Assembly: GCA_045628125.1 (NCBI GenBank)
Contig: JAZQPA010000121.1
Location: forward strand, 1-19,729
Reading direction: 5' to 3'
Length of the DNA stretch: 19,729 bases
Source: Minthousia sp045628125
GTDB lineage: Bacteria; Bacteroidota; Bacteroidia; Bacteroidales; Bacteroidaceae
In this document: piece by piece, positions 5,769-13,204 of the stretch
Position numbering within the stretch: position 1 is the first letter of the stretch
Layout of the letters: each line of letters begins with the position of its first letter
Notes under the pieces: generated by a model
What the model was told of the DNA's origin: nothing
Database searches by the model: none
What the model saw: only the letters and a program-made list of their open reading frames with translations
Translations under genes and position numbers: made by a program

Positions 5769-6941
5769 TTATCGAAGTTTATGACGTATGAAATGGCCAC
5801 GGGCGTATGCAAAAAAGAAGATAACACCCACGGCATTGACCACAAAGGCCAGCCAGAAGGCAGAACCGTATCCCCAGGTCTCGGAGAAGATTCCTCCCAG
5901 GATAATTCCCAATCCCATGCCGATGTCCCAAGCGGTAAGCTGGGTACTGTTGGCCGTACCGCGCTGACTATTCGGAGCCAGATTGATGAACATGGTCTGG
6001 GTGGCAGGAAACATGTGTCCGTTGCCCAATCCGATGATCAGTGCCGCACCGTAATAGCCTATCTCGTTATGCACCGCAGCAAACAGCAGGTAGCCGAACA
6101 CCGAGATGCTCATACCCCAACTGGCATTCTCCACCACCTTGCCCTTGCGCAGCGAGCGGGCTCCCACCAGTCGTGACATAATCAGACCTATACTCAGGAT
6201 GGCAAAGAACAGGCCGGTACCGGTGGTGATGCCCAGTTCCTCCTTGCCGTAAATGGCCAGATAGGTAGACAGCACACCGTAACTGAACGACAGGCAGGCC
6301 AGTGACAGGCCCTGACTCCAACCGATGGTGAGCAGGAAACGGTCCAGCGACAGCGGTTCCTTATTGGGTACAATATCGCGCTTATTCAGTTTCACGCTGC
6401 TGTTGATCAGCAGTCCCAATCCGGCACAGGCCAGCGACAGGCCGAACAGCACATCGTAGTTCTGCCACAAATGGTACAGGTATAATCCCACCGAAGGGGC
6501 AATGGCTGTGGCCAAGTTGTTACTCAATCCGTAGTATCCTATACCCTCGGCTCTGCGGGTGGGATGCAGCACATCAATGGCCACCGTACTGTTGGCCACC
6601 GTGGTGGCTCCCATCGGAGCACCATGCAGGGTACGTACCAGAGCAAACAGCAGCAGACTGCCTGCCAGCAGATAGCCGGCAAACATGGCAAAGAACAGAA
6701 AATAGCAGATGATCAGGACTTTCTTACGGGGGAAACTGTCCACCATATAACCGCTGAACGGACGTACCAGCAGAATGGTCAGGGCATACCCCGAGAGCAC
6801 CAGACCGATGGTGTCCTTACTGGCCCCGAATGCTTCGTTCAGATAAAGCGGCAATAGAGGTGTCACCAACATGAACGAGAAAAAAATCATAAAGTTAGCG
6901 GTCCACACCTTCAGGTAGTTGCCGTTCCACAATCTCTCCAT
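5769..6941 (-). CDS. MFS transporter (DHA1-like efflux family)
   Basis: The 390-residue integral membrane protein has about 12 hydrophobic segments in two six-helix halves separated by a charged loop (residues about 185-202). The loop between helices 2 and 3 carries GYMVDSFPRKK (64-74), a form of MFS motif A. Position, length and the RTLHGAPMGATT segment fit the small drug/sugar efflux branch of the major facilitator superfamily. Substrate is not readable. It is divergent from the sugar-isomerase lipoprotein gene (162-bp gap) and upstream of the S15 hydrolase gene on the same strand, 273 bp away, so probably not tightly co-transcribed with it. The C-terminus is basic (RGHFIRHKLR), as expected for a cytoplasmic tail. 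Confidence 0.88.
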   Translation of the reverse strand: MERLWNGNYLKVWTANFMIFFSFMLVTPLLPLYLNEAFGASKDTIGLVLSGYALTILLVRPFSGYMVDSFPRKKVLIICYFLFFAMFAGYLLAGSLLLFALVRTLHGAPMGATTVANSTVAIDVLHPTRRAEGIGYYGLSNNLATAIAPSVGLYLYHLWQNYDVLFGLSLACAGLGLLINSSVKLNKRDIVPNKEPLSLDRFLLTIGWSQGLSLACLSFSYGVLSTYLAIYGKEELGITTGTGLFFAILSIGLIMSRLVGARSLRKGKVVENASWGMSISVFGYLLFAAVHNEIGYYGAALIIGLGNGHMFPATQTMFINLAPNSQRGTANSTQLTAWDIGMGLGIILGGIFSETWGYGSAFWLAFVVNAVGVIFFFAYARGHFIRHKLR

Positions 6942-6968
6942 ACCTTAGTAAATCCCTAATTGGATACG

Positions 6969-6976
6969 CAAAGGTA
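6969..6976 (-). promoter_or_regulatory. Candidate -7 box (TACCTTTG) of the MFS gene
   Basis: TACCTTTG on the minus strand fits TAnnTTTG and lies 28 bases upstream of the ATG at 6941. No -33 TTTG is seen at the normal spacing. Confidence 0.4.
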
Positions 6977-7036
6977 CAATTTTTTCCCTTTCCACCCTCA
7001 TAATGGGTTAAAATATCAACATTTTGGCCTTAAATT

Positions 7037-7067
7037 TATGTACTATAAAAAAATAGTAGTAATTTTG
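7037..7067 (+). promoter_or_regulatory. Candidate promoter of the isomerase lipoprotein gene with internal inverted repeat
   Basis: TATG (7037-7040), 19 bases and TAATTTTG (7060-7067) resemble a Bacteroidetes promoter, 37 bases before the ATG at 7104. The spacer is filled by the inverted repeat TACTAT-A6-ATAGTA (7041-7058), where a bound protein would block or bend the promoter. Confidence 0.45.
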
Positions 7068-7103
7068 TCCCGAAAAGCGTGTTTAACACATTTATACATA
7101 ATT

Positions 7104-8096
7104 ATGGATAGAAGAGATTTTATTAAGAGCGCTTCAATTCTTTCATTGGGCGCATTGGCTGGCTGCGGTTCTAAGGAAGCAGCAGCTCCAGCAGCAGCTG
7201 CAGCAGCAGCTACTGGTGACAAGCAGTTAGGTTTGCAGATCTACACTCTGGGTGATGAGCTGTACAACGGTGATTTGGCAGCTAACCTGAAGAAGATTGC
7301 TTCTTTCGGTATCAAGAATCTGGAGTTGGCAGGTTATGATCCAGCTGACCGCAAGATCCACGGTGTTGAGCTGACTGAGTTCAAGAAGATGACCGAGGAC
7401 GCTGGTTTGAAGATCGTAAGCTCACACGTTAATCCTCCTTCACTGTTCAGCGGTGCTGCTGGTCGTGAGACCCGTGACGGTAGCGATGGCCAGTTCGATA
7501 CCAGCAAGAAGGATAAGATTGTTGAGGACTTCAAGATCATCTCTGAGGACCACAACACTCTGGGTTGCCAGTATCTGATCCAGCCTATGATGCCTGTTAC
7601 CGGTGTTGACACCGAGGATCAGGTTAAGGCATTCTCTGAGATTCTGGAGTTGACCGGTGCTTCTGTAAAGGCTGCTGGTTTGCAGTTCGGTTATCACAAC
7701 CACAACATGGAGTACTGTATCTGCGGTCAGAACCGTCAGATGGGTGATATCTTCACTCGTCCAAAGGAGGGTAAGATGCTGATCGACGTTATGATGGAGA
7801 ACACTACTCCTGAGAACGTAGTTTGGGAGATGGATATTTACTGGACCGTAATGGGTCAGAATGATCCTGTTGAGATGCTGACCAAGTATGCTAACCGCAT
7901 CAAGGCTCTGCACATCAAGGATCGTTGCATCCTGGGCGACTCTGGTATGATCAACTACAAGAAGATCTTCGAGAAGTTCTATGCTAACGGTTTGCAGTAT
8001 CACTTCATCGAGATCGAGGATACTACTTCTGGTATCCAGATGGATCGCTTGGAGGCATCTGCTAAGTTCTTGAACAGCTGCGATTTCATTAAGTAA
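7104..8096 (+). CDS. Tat-exported lipoprotein, sugar phosphate isomerase/epimerase-like TIM barrel
   Basis: The start is set at the ATG at 7104, because MDRRDFIKSASILSLGALAG is a twin-arginine signal (RRDFIK) followed by the lipobox LAGC (Cys21). The longer open frame from 6960 covers the promoter region and adds no sensible sequence. The mature 330-residue precursor has an Ala-rich linker (about 26-37), then the AP-endonuclease-2/xylose-isomerase-like barrel. Likely metal-site residues are in YHNHNMEY (197-204), WEMDIYW (241-247), LHIKD (269-273) and FIEIED (301-306). Members interconvert keto sugars, inositols or 3-keto glycosides; the substrate here is unknown. Codons are strongly biased to GGT, GCT, GTT, GAG and AAG compared with the neighbours, suggesting high expression. 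A strong terminator follows. Confidence 0.88.
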   Translation: MDRRDFIKSASILSLGALAGCGSKEAAAPAAAAAAATGDKQLGLQIYTLGDELYNGDLAANLKKIASFGIKNLELAGYDPADRKIHGVELTEFKKMTEDAGLKIVSSHVNPPSLFSGAAGRETRDGSDGQFDTSKKDKIVEDFKIISEDHNTLGCQYLIQPMMPVTGVDTEDQVKAFSEILELTGASVKAAGLQFGYHNHNMEYCICGQNRQMGDIFTRPKEGKMLIDVMMENTTPENVVWEMDIYWTVMGQNDPVEMLTKYANRIKALHIKDRCILGDSGMINYKKIFEKFYANGLQYHFIEIEDTTSGIQMDRLEASAKFLNSCDFIK

Positions 8097-8114
8097 TTAA
8101 ATACTTAACACAAT

Positions 8115-8146
8115 AAAAGGCCGGGCTTTTCAGTCCGGCCTTTTTT
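8115..8146 (+). terminator. Intrinsic terminator after the isomerase lipoprotein gene
   Basis: AAAAGGCCGG (8115-8124) pairs perfectly with CCGGCCTTTT (8135-8144) around a 10-base loop and leads into TTTTTT. It begins 19 bases after the stop codon. The A-run on the other side makes it usable also for the convergent GH51 gene. Confidence 0.9.
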
Positions 8147-8155
8147 ATGTTCTTC

Positions 8156-8222
8156 TGTCATTCTGAACGAAGTGAAGAATCTTTCTCGCTTAGTAAGATC
8201 CTTCGCTACGCTCAGGATGACA
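8156..8222. repeat. REP-like palindrome copy 2
   Basis: TGTCATTCTGAACGAAGTGA (from 8156) is the imperfect inverse of TTCGCTACGCTCAGGATGACA-type sequence ending at 8222. The arms are separated by about 20 bases. The element fills the gap between the convergent isomerase and GH51 genes. The same arms occur at 10231-10316 and in part at 3561-3599. Confidence 0.75.
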
Positions 8223-8228
8223 TTTATT

Positions 8229-10214
8229 TTATTTTAAGATATACACCTGGAACGATGATGCTGGGATGCTTACATCCAGCGTATTTCCGGTTACCGCAAT
8301 GGTCTTCTCAGCAGGTTTCACTGCATTCGGATTCTCTACGGTATTCTCCAGTTTCATGTCCTTGCTGGTCAGCTCTATCACCTTACCGCTGCTGAGCGGT
8401 GCCTGCTTTTTCTTCAGGGTGAAGTTCAGCGACAACTGCTGTGGAACGGCCTTGGTATTGGCTACCTTTACAATATACTCACCGGTATTGGCATCGTATA
8501 CGGCACTGGCAAACAGTCCGTCCTGATCATCATTACCAGCCACTGGCTTTCCGTTCATCTTCAGGTCAAGCACATTAGTACCCTTGTGGGTGGAATACAG
8601 CTGCTGCACATAATAGCTGCAGGAGCGGGCTGTACGCAGGTTATCGTACCATATCATATCCGGACGCCACTGCCATCCCTCTACATGGGCAAACAGCGGT
8701 GCGTAGGTGGCCATGTGAACAATGTCGGCATTACGTTCCAGACCGGTCATGAAGGCTGCCTCCAACAAGGCTGGGTAGTAATGGTTGTACTTGGCACCTG
8801 CTATGTGGCAAGCATACTCGCCGGCAAATACCTTAGGACCCTTGCGGTCGTAGTTATCGTATCGGTTGCCCTGTTTCAGGAACCAATCGGCCGGACGGTA
8901 GAAGTGCTCGTCCACCAGGTCGGCACCCAACTTGGTCATCTCTGGCCACAGGTAATCAAACTGGTCTCCTTCGGAATTAGGGCCGGAACTGCCTACCAGT
9001 TTAATCTCCGGATAGGCCTTGCGGATAGCCTCAACAAATGGCTTCAGGTGCTCAGGGTATTCCGGACCCCACTGCTCATTGCCAACACCCAGATATTTCA
9101 GGTTGAACGGTGCGGGATGACCCATATCGGCACGCACCTTACCCCAGGTGGTGGTCACATCGCCATTGGCAAACTCTATCAGATCCAGGGCATCCTGGAT
9201 GAAAGGCTGCAACTCCTCTACAGGCTGATGAGCGCTCATGTCATTGTTCTGGAACTGGCAGGCCAGACCACAGCTGATGATAGGCAGTGGCTCCGATCCA
9301 ATCTCCTCGCTCAGCTGGAAGAACTCGAAAAAGCCCAAGCCATAACTCTGGTAGTAATCAGGATACAGACGGTATGGGAAGGTATCCAGCCAGCGGTTCA
9401 TGTTCAGCGGACGGTTCTCTACCGGACCTACACTGTTCTTCCAGTTGTAACGTTCCTCCAGGGTGGTACCCTCTACAATGCAACCGCCAGGGAAGCGGAA
9501 GATGCCGGGATGCAGGTCGGCCAGTGCCTGTGCCAGGTCCTTGCGAAGGCCGTTCTCATGGCCGTTGAAGGTATCCTTAGGGAACAGGGATACATGGTCC
9601 ACATCCACGGTGGTGTTACCCACCAGCAGAATGCGAAGGTTGGCACGCTCGCAGGTTTCGTTAGGCTTCAGGGTAATGGTGTATTTCTGCCAGTCCTTTG
9701 AACTGATTTCAATATCCTGCACCTCTCTTGGGCCGGACAGGAAATGGTTCTCACCCATGCTCTTGGTATTCACCAGCTGCACGCGGATCTTACCGGTGCC
9801 GCCTTCAGGTACGCGGGCTGTAACGGTAAACCGGTACTCGTTGTCTTTCTTCACACCCATGCCAAAGAATCCCTCGTTGTCCAGGGCAGTCCAGTGCTCC
9901 TTGTGGCCGGAATAGGACATGCGTGCATAATGAGGACAGCGGTCGTAGGCAGGGTTATCGGTTCTCACCTCTACCTTTCCGGCAGGTTTCCATCCCTGCA
10001 GGGCGTAGGGGAACTCGAACGAGCGGTTCTTGACCAACTCGGCATACAGGCCGCCATCGGCTGCAAAGTTGATATCCTCAAAGAAGATGCCGTACATGTT
10101 GGACTGCACCGGTGCACCCAGTTTCTGTGCCTGGATGTCGAACTGATGAGTCTGTGCCTGAGCGGTCAGGCCGGACATCAGGGTCAAGGCTGCTATAAAA
10201 CTCTTATATTTCAT
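8229..10214 (-). CDS. Exported GH51 alpha-L-arabinofuranosidase
   Basis: The 661-residue protein has a signal peptide ending near TAQAQ (residue 21). The YGIFFEDINFAADGGLYAEL segment (41-60) is the GH51 N-terminal signature. An inserted jelly-roll, CBM4-like domain lies at about 70-212. The catalytic barrel follows, with acid/base Glu380 in LGVGNEQWGPEY and nucleophile Glu466 in VFAGEYACH. The C-terminal beta-sandwich (about 520-661) is the usual GH51 C domain. GH51 enzymes release terminal alpha-L-arabinofuranose from arabinan, arabinoxylan or arabino-xyloglucan, here in the periplasm or at the cell surface. The gene follows the GH31 gene on the same strand, 113 bp downstream, with REP-like copy 3 between them. 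No clear promoter of its own is visible, so co-transcription with the GH31 gene is plausible. Confidence 0.95.
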   Translation of the reverse strand: MKYKSFIAALTLMSGLTAQAQTHQFDIQAQKLGAPVQSNMYGIFFEDINFAADGGLYAELVKNRSFEFPYALQGWKPAGKVEVRTDNPAYDRCPHYARMSYSGHKEHWTALDNEGFFGMGVKKDNEYRFTVTARVPEGGTGKIRVQLVNTKSMGENHFLSGPREVQDIEISSKDWQKYTITLKPNETCERANLRILLVGNTTVDVDHVSLFPKDTFNGHENGLRKDLAQALADLHPGIFRFPGGCIVEGTTLEERYNWKNSVGPVENRPLNMNRWLDTFPYRLYPDYYQSYGLGFFEFFQLSEEIGSEPLPIISCGLACQFQNNDMSAHQPVEELQPFIQDALDLIEFANGDVTTTWGKVRADMGHPAPFNLKYLGVGNEQWGPEYPEHLKPFVEAIRKAYPEIKLVGSSGPNSEGDQFDYLWPEMTKLGADLVDEHFYRPADWFLKQGNRYDNYDRKGPKVFAGEYACHIAGAKYNHYYPALLEAAFMTGLERNADIVHMATYAPLFAHVEGWQWRPDMIWYDNLRTARSCSYYVQQLYSTHKGTNVLDLKMNGKPVAGNDDQDGLFASAVYDANTGEYIVKVANTKAVPQQLSLNFTLKKKQAPLSSGKVIELTSKDMKLENTVENPNAVKPAEKTIAVTGNTLDVSIPASSFQVYILK

Positions 10215-10230
10215 ATCTTATTATAATTTG

Positions 10231-10316
10231 TGTCATTCTGAGCGCTAGCGAAGTACCTTTCCCTGCTGGTAATGCATACTTGCGAGGTAAGATCCTTCGC
10301 TTCGCTCAGGATGACA
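10231..10316. repeat. REP-like palindrome copy 3
   Basis: TGTCATTCTGAGCGCTAGCG (from 10231) is inverted against CGCTTCGCTCAGGATGACA (ending at 10316), with about 35 bases between the arms. It occupies most of the gap between the GH31 and GH51 genes and, if transcribed, would form a long stem. Confidence 0.75.
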
Positions 10317-10327
10317 ATCGGAGGTAA

Positions 10328-12646
10328 TTATTTGGTTATTCTCTGTAATTCCTTGTCGCCTGGCTTGAACAGCAGACCGGTACACTTCTTGGCCGAAGCC
10401 TTATAAGCCTTCCACTCAATCTTGTTCCAGTTGATCTGGCTGGTGCTCTGTGCCACCGGTACATGTGGAATCAGTGAACCGTCACGAACCAGGATGACAG
10501 CAGGAATAGGACCAGCCTGAATGGTCTGGTAGCCGCCGTTATATACCTTACCGGTCTGGTAGTCTATCCACTTGCCCTGAGGCAGGTAGCACAAACGCTC
10601 GTTGCCGCTCTCCAGCAGTGGAGCCACCAGCATCTGCTCACCGAACATATACTCATCCTCTACCAGCCATGCACCCGGATCGTCAGGGAACTCCACAAAC
10701 AGGGCGCGTACCATTGGCAGACCGCGCTCGGTGCAGTCCTTGGCCTGTGCATAGACGTATGGCATCAGCTTATATTTCATCTCGGCTGCCTGACGGTAAG
10801 CATTGGTGAAATCCTCGCTGATGAGCCATGGCTCGGTAGGAGGTGCTCCGTGTGAACGGGTATGTGAGGACAGGAAGCCGAAAGGCAACCATCTCTTGTA
10901 CAGATCTACAGGGCTCTCGGTAACGAAGCCGCCCATATCGTGGCTCCAGAACGAGAAGCCTGACAAGCCGAAGCTCAAACCGCCACGAAGGTCACCCAGC
11001 ATGCCCACATCGGTAGTGGCTGCATCGCCACCCCAGTGCAGCGGATAACGCTGACTGCCAGCCCAGGCACTGCGGGCCCAGATTACACCTTCGCCATTGC
11101 TGTACTTATCCACCGCTTCCCAAAGGGCCTTGTTGTAGCGTACCGGGTACAGGTTGTGCTCGTACAGACCACCCTTACCGCTGTGATAGAAACCGTTGAA
11201 TGGAGCAGCCTCACCAAAGTCGCACTTGATGGCACCCACACCCTGGGTAATCAGGTTGCCAATCTTCTCCTGATACCACTTCACGGTGGCAGGGTTTGAC
11301 AAATCCAGTACCACATCCTCGTATGGCATACCGCCCACACTGTTCTTCACATACAGATCCTTCTGCACCAGTTCGTTGAAGAACTTATTCTTTGGGGTGA
11401 AGTAAGGCAACTGCCACAGACAGGTATGGAAACCGTCGTCCTTCAACTGCTTCAGCATGCCCACAGGGTCAGAGAATCGCTCAGGGGCAAACTGATAGTC
11501 GCACTGCCAGTCGGTGCTGAACCAACCGGTATCGAAATGAATCACATCGCTTGGAATGCGGTTGTCACGCAGGTTCTTGGCAATATCCAGACCCTCCTCC
11601 TGAGAGAAGTAGGTGATACGGCTCATCCAGGTACCGAAAGTCCACAATGGCAGCATCGGGCTCTTTCCGGTGATGTTGGTGTACTCGTCCAGAATGTCCT
11701 TAGGCTCGCCGAAGAACACGAAGAAGTCCATCTGCTCATCACCCATGAACAGGCGCTGGGCACCGATATACGATGCACCGAAGTCGGCTGTCACCGGTGC
11801 CGAGGTGTGCATGAACATACCGTAGCCGCGGTTGCTGAAGAAGAAAGGAATAGGCTTGTACATGCCGTCGGTCTCAGGGCCCTGAGGGTCGGTCACAAAC
11901 AGATGTACCTTCTGGCCTACCTTATTCAATGAGGTGAACGACTCACCGCAACCGTAGATGCGCTCGCCCGGAGAGAGCAGGAACACCGGATTGATGCTGC
12001 GGGAATTGTCCGAACCGCGCTTGATGAAACTGAAAGGCAACAGCTTCACCTGGGTAGAGTCATTGTCCAGCATGTGGCGGGTCTCGGTCAACTTGCGGCC
12101 ATTGCCGTCACGCAACACCACGCGCCATGGGTTCTTCTGTATCTCAATCTGGCCGTAGGTACTCTTATATAATATACGCTTGTCGTCCTGCTGAATCTGC
12201 CAGGCCTGACGGTTCGATGCAGGCACACCGGCCAGCATCACATCAGTGGCATCCTCGTTCTTGGGTTCGATAGGGGTGGTGAGCATGCGGATGCGGGCAG
12301 TACGGGCATCTACAAAGTCGATGGTCATGCTCAGCTGAGGGCTCTGGTCATAGGCCCCATTAGGAAAGTCCAGCGACTCCAGAGGAACCGGCCAGTAACC
12401 GTTGGTATTGAAAGCCTGGCGGGGTGTGAGACGGTAACGGCTCCACTCCACCTTACCCTTACCGGTCTGGGCATCAAACTCCACCACATGGTCAGGTACG
12501 AAATAGGTATTGCTCAAATCCGAGAAATCGGTACTCATGTCGTGCTGCAGGTTCATCAGCGCCTGCACACCTGCATTGGTCTGTATCTGTGCCTGCGACA
12601 GCAGGGCCGATCCCAACAGCAGTGCAGAAAGGAAAAAACGTTTCAT
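10328..12646 (-). CDS. Exported GH31 alpha-xylosidase / alpha-glucosidase
   Basis: The start is placed at the ATG at 12646, because MKRFFLSALLLGSALLSQAQ is a clear signal peptide. The in-frame ATG at 12703 would add 19 residues read from inside the upstream terminator. The 772-residue enzyme has the GH31 layout: an N-terminal beta-sandwich, then the barrel (about 330-650) with FGTWMSR and VIHFDTGWF. Nucleophile Asp476 is in IKCDFGEA, acid/base Asp541 in HWGGDAATT. A C-terminal beta domain follows. The CDFGE form and CLWQLPYFTP segment lean towards alpha-xylosidases of the YicI type that trim xyloglucan oligosaccharides, but alpha-glucosidase activity is not excluded. A weak -7-like TTTCTTTG (12680-12673) lies 27 bases before the start. 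It heads a probable two-gene unit with GH51. Confidence 0.92.
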   Translation of the reverse strand: MKRFFLSALLLGSALLSQAQIQTNAGVQALMNLQHDMSTDFSDLSNTYFVPDHVVEFDAQTGKGKVEWSRYRLTPRQAFNTNGYWPVPLESLDFPNGAYDQSPQLSMTIDFVDARTARIRMLTTPIEPKNEDATDVMLAGVPASNRQAWQIQQDDKRILYKSTYGQIEIQKNPWRVVLRDGNGRKLTETRHMLDNDSTQVKLLPFSFIKRGSDNSRSINPVFLLSPGERIYGCGESFTSLNKVGQKVHLFVTDPQGPETDGMYKPIPFFFSNRGYGMFMHTSAPVTADFGASYIGAQRLFMGDEQMDFFVFFGEPKDILDEYTNITGKSPMLPLWTFGTWMSRITYFSQEEGLDIAKNLRDNRIPSDVIHFDTGWFSTDWQCDYQFAPERFSDPVGMLKQLKDDGFHTCLWQLPYFTPKNKFFNELVQKDLYVKNSVGGMPYEDVVLDLSNPATVKWYQEKIGNLITQGVGAIKCDFGEAAPFNGFYHSGKGGLYEHNLYPVRYNKALWEAVDKYSNGEGVIWARSAWAGSQRYPLHWGGDAATTDVGMLGDLRGGLSFGLSGFSFWSHDMGGFVTESPVDLYKRWLPFGFLSSHTRSHGAPPTEPWLISEDFTNAYRQAAEMKYKLMPYVYAQAKDCTERGLPMVRALFVEFPDDPGAWLVEDEYMFGEQMLVAPLLESGNERLCYLPQGKWIDYQTGKVYNGGYQTIQAGPIPAVILVRDGSLIPHVPVAQSTSQINWNKIEWKAYKASAKKCTGLLFKPGDKELQRITK

Positions 12647-12681
12647 ATTTGTGTGTTTAAGGTTTACGGTTACAAAGAAAC

Positions 12682-12722
12682 AAAAAAAGAGCCGCACCCC
12701 CAAGGGATGCGGCTCTTTTTTT
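12682..12722 (-). terminator. Intrinsic terminator after the DUF4332-like gene
   Basis: A perfect 15-bp stem (A7GAGCCGCA at 12682-12696 with TGCGGCTCT7 at 12708-12722) closes an 11-base loop and is flanked by T runs on either strand. It begins 6 bases beyond the stop codon of the minus-strand gene at 12729, which it serves, and separates that gene from GH31. Confidence 0.9.
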
Positions 12723-12728
12723 TATTAT

Positions 12729-13136
12729 TTAGTATGTCAGAACGACTTCCATTTCCTTTGCCTGAGCTATCATCTTCTCCAGCTCGGTTACGCTAGGAAC
12801 ACGCTTGCAAAGGTGCTTCTCGTCGTTAATCTCTACCATCTTAGCGTGAAGGTTAGCAGGAACGCGGTGACGGAACTCCTTAACGGTATCCACACCCGAT
12901 GCCTCCAACAGTTCTGCAAACTGACCGGCAACACCGTTGATACGGAACAGGTCGGCGTGGTTTGCCCAGGTCAGAATCAGCTTTGGGCTGATACCGGTTG
13001 CCTCAGCCAATGCCTTACGTCCAGCTGGAGTTGCACACTTTTCCAAATACTCTTCTGTGGTCTGGATACCTGCCTCCTGCAACTTTGCAGCGTAAACAGG
13101 ACCAATGCCTTCTACATCAATAATTTTGTAAGCCAT
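12729..13136 (-). CDS. DUF4332-like helix-hairpin-helix protein
   Basis: The start is taken as the ATG at 13136 (MAYKIIDVEGIGPVYA); the in-frame ATG at 13160 would add eight unconvincing residues. The 135-residue soluble protein has two helix-hairpin-helix-like units. One is around VEGIGPVYAAKLQEAGIQT (8-26), with the hairpin GIG. The other is around FRINGVAGQFAELLEASGV (64-82). This matches DUF4332 proteins, whose HhH units suggest nucleic-acid binding, though no precise function is known. There is no signal peptide or membrane segment. It lies 58 bp behind the diaminopimelate dehydrogenase gene on the same strand but has its own promoter-like sequence overlapping that gene's end. A strong terminator closes it. 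Confidence 0.7.
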   Translation of the reverse strand: MAYKIIDVEGIGPVYAAKLQEAGIQTTEEYLEKCATPAGRKALAEATGISPKLILTWANHADLFRINGVAGQFAELLEASGVDTVKEFRHRVPANLHAKMVEINDEKHLCKRVPSVTELEKMIAQAKEMEVVLTY

Positions 13137-13170
13137 AGTTGTATATTTATAGTTTAACAATAGTCAGTTG

Positions 13171-13204
13171 CAAATATACAAATTATTTGGAATATTACAC
13201 CAAA
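13171..13204 (-). promoter_or_regulatory. Candidate promoter of the DUF4332-like gene
   Basis: TTTG (13204-13201), 22 bases and TATATTTG (13178-13171) on the minus strand fit a slightly stretched Bacteroidetes promoter, 34 bases before the ATG at 13136. The -33 part lies inside the last codons of the dehydrogenase gene. Confidence 0.45.

Noticed and set aside
6960..7103. N-terminal extension of the isomerase lipoprotein from the ATG at 6960
   Set aside because: It covers the promoter and inverted repeat; the Tat signal and lipobox start cleanly at 7104.
7172..7214. GCAGCAGCT-rich stretch as an expanding trinucleotide repeat
   Set aside because: It encodes the Ala-rich tether behind the lipidated cysteine, with mixed GCA/GCT codons and a proline interruption; such linkers are ordinary in lipoproteins.
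8586..9701. 371-codon plus-strand open frame opposite the GH51 gene
   Set aside because: It is a shadow of GH51 codon usage: no family resemblance, no leader, and it lies wholly inside a gene with intact catalytic motifs.
12647..12703. 19-codon extension of the GH31 gene
   Set aside because: It would be read from within the upstream terminator and would bury the signal peptide that begins at 12646.
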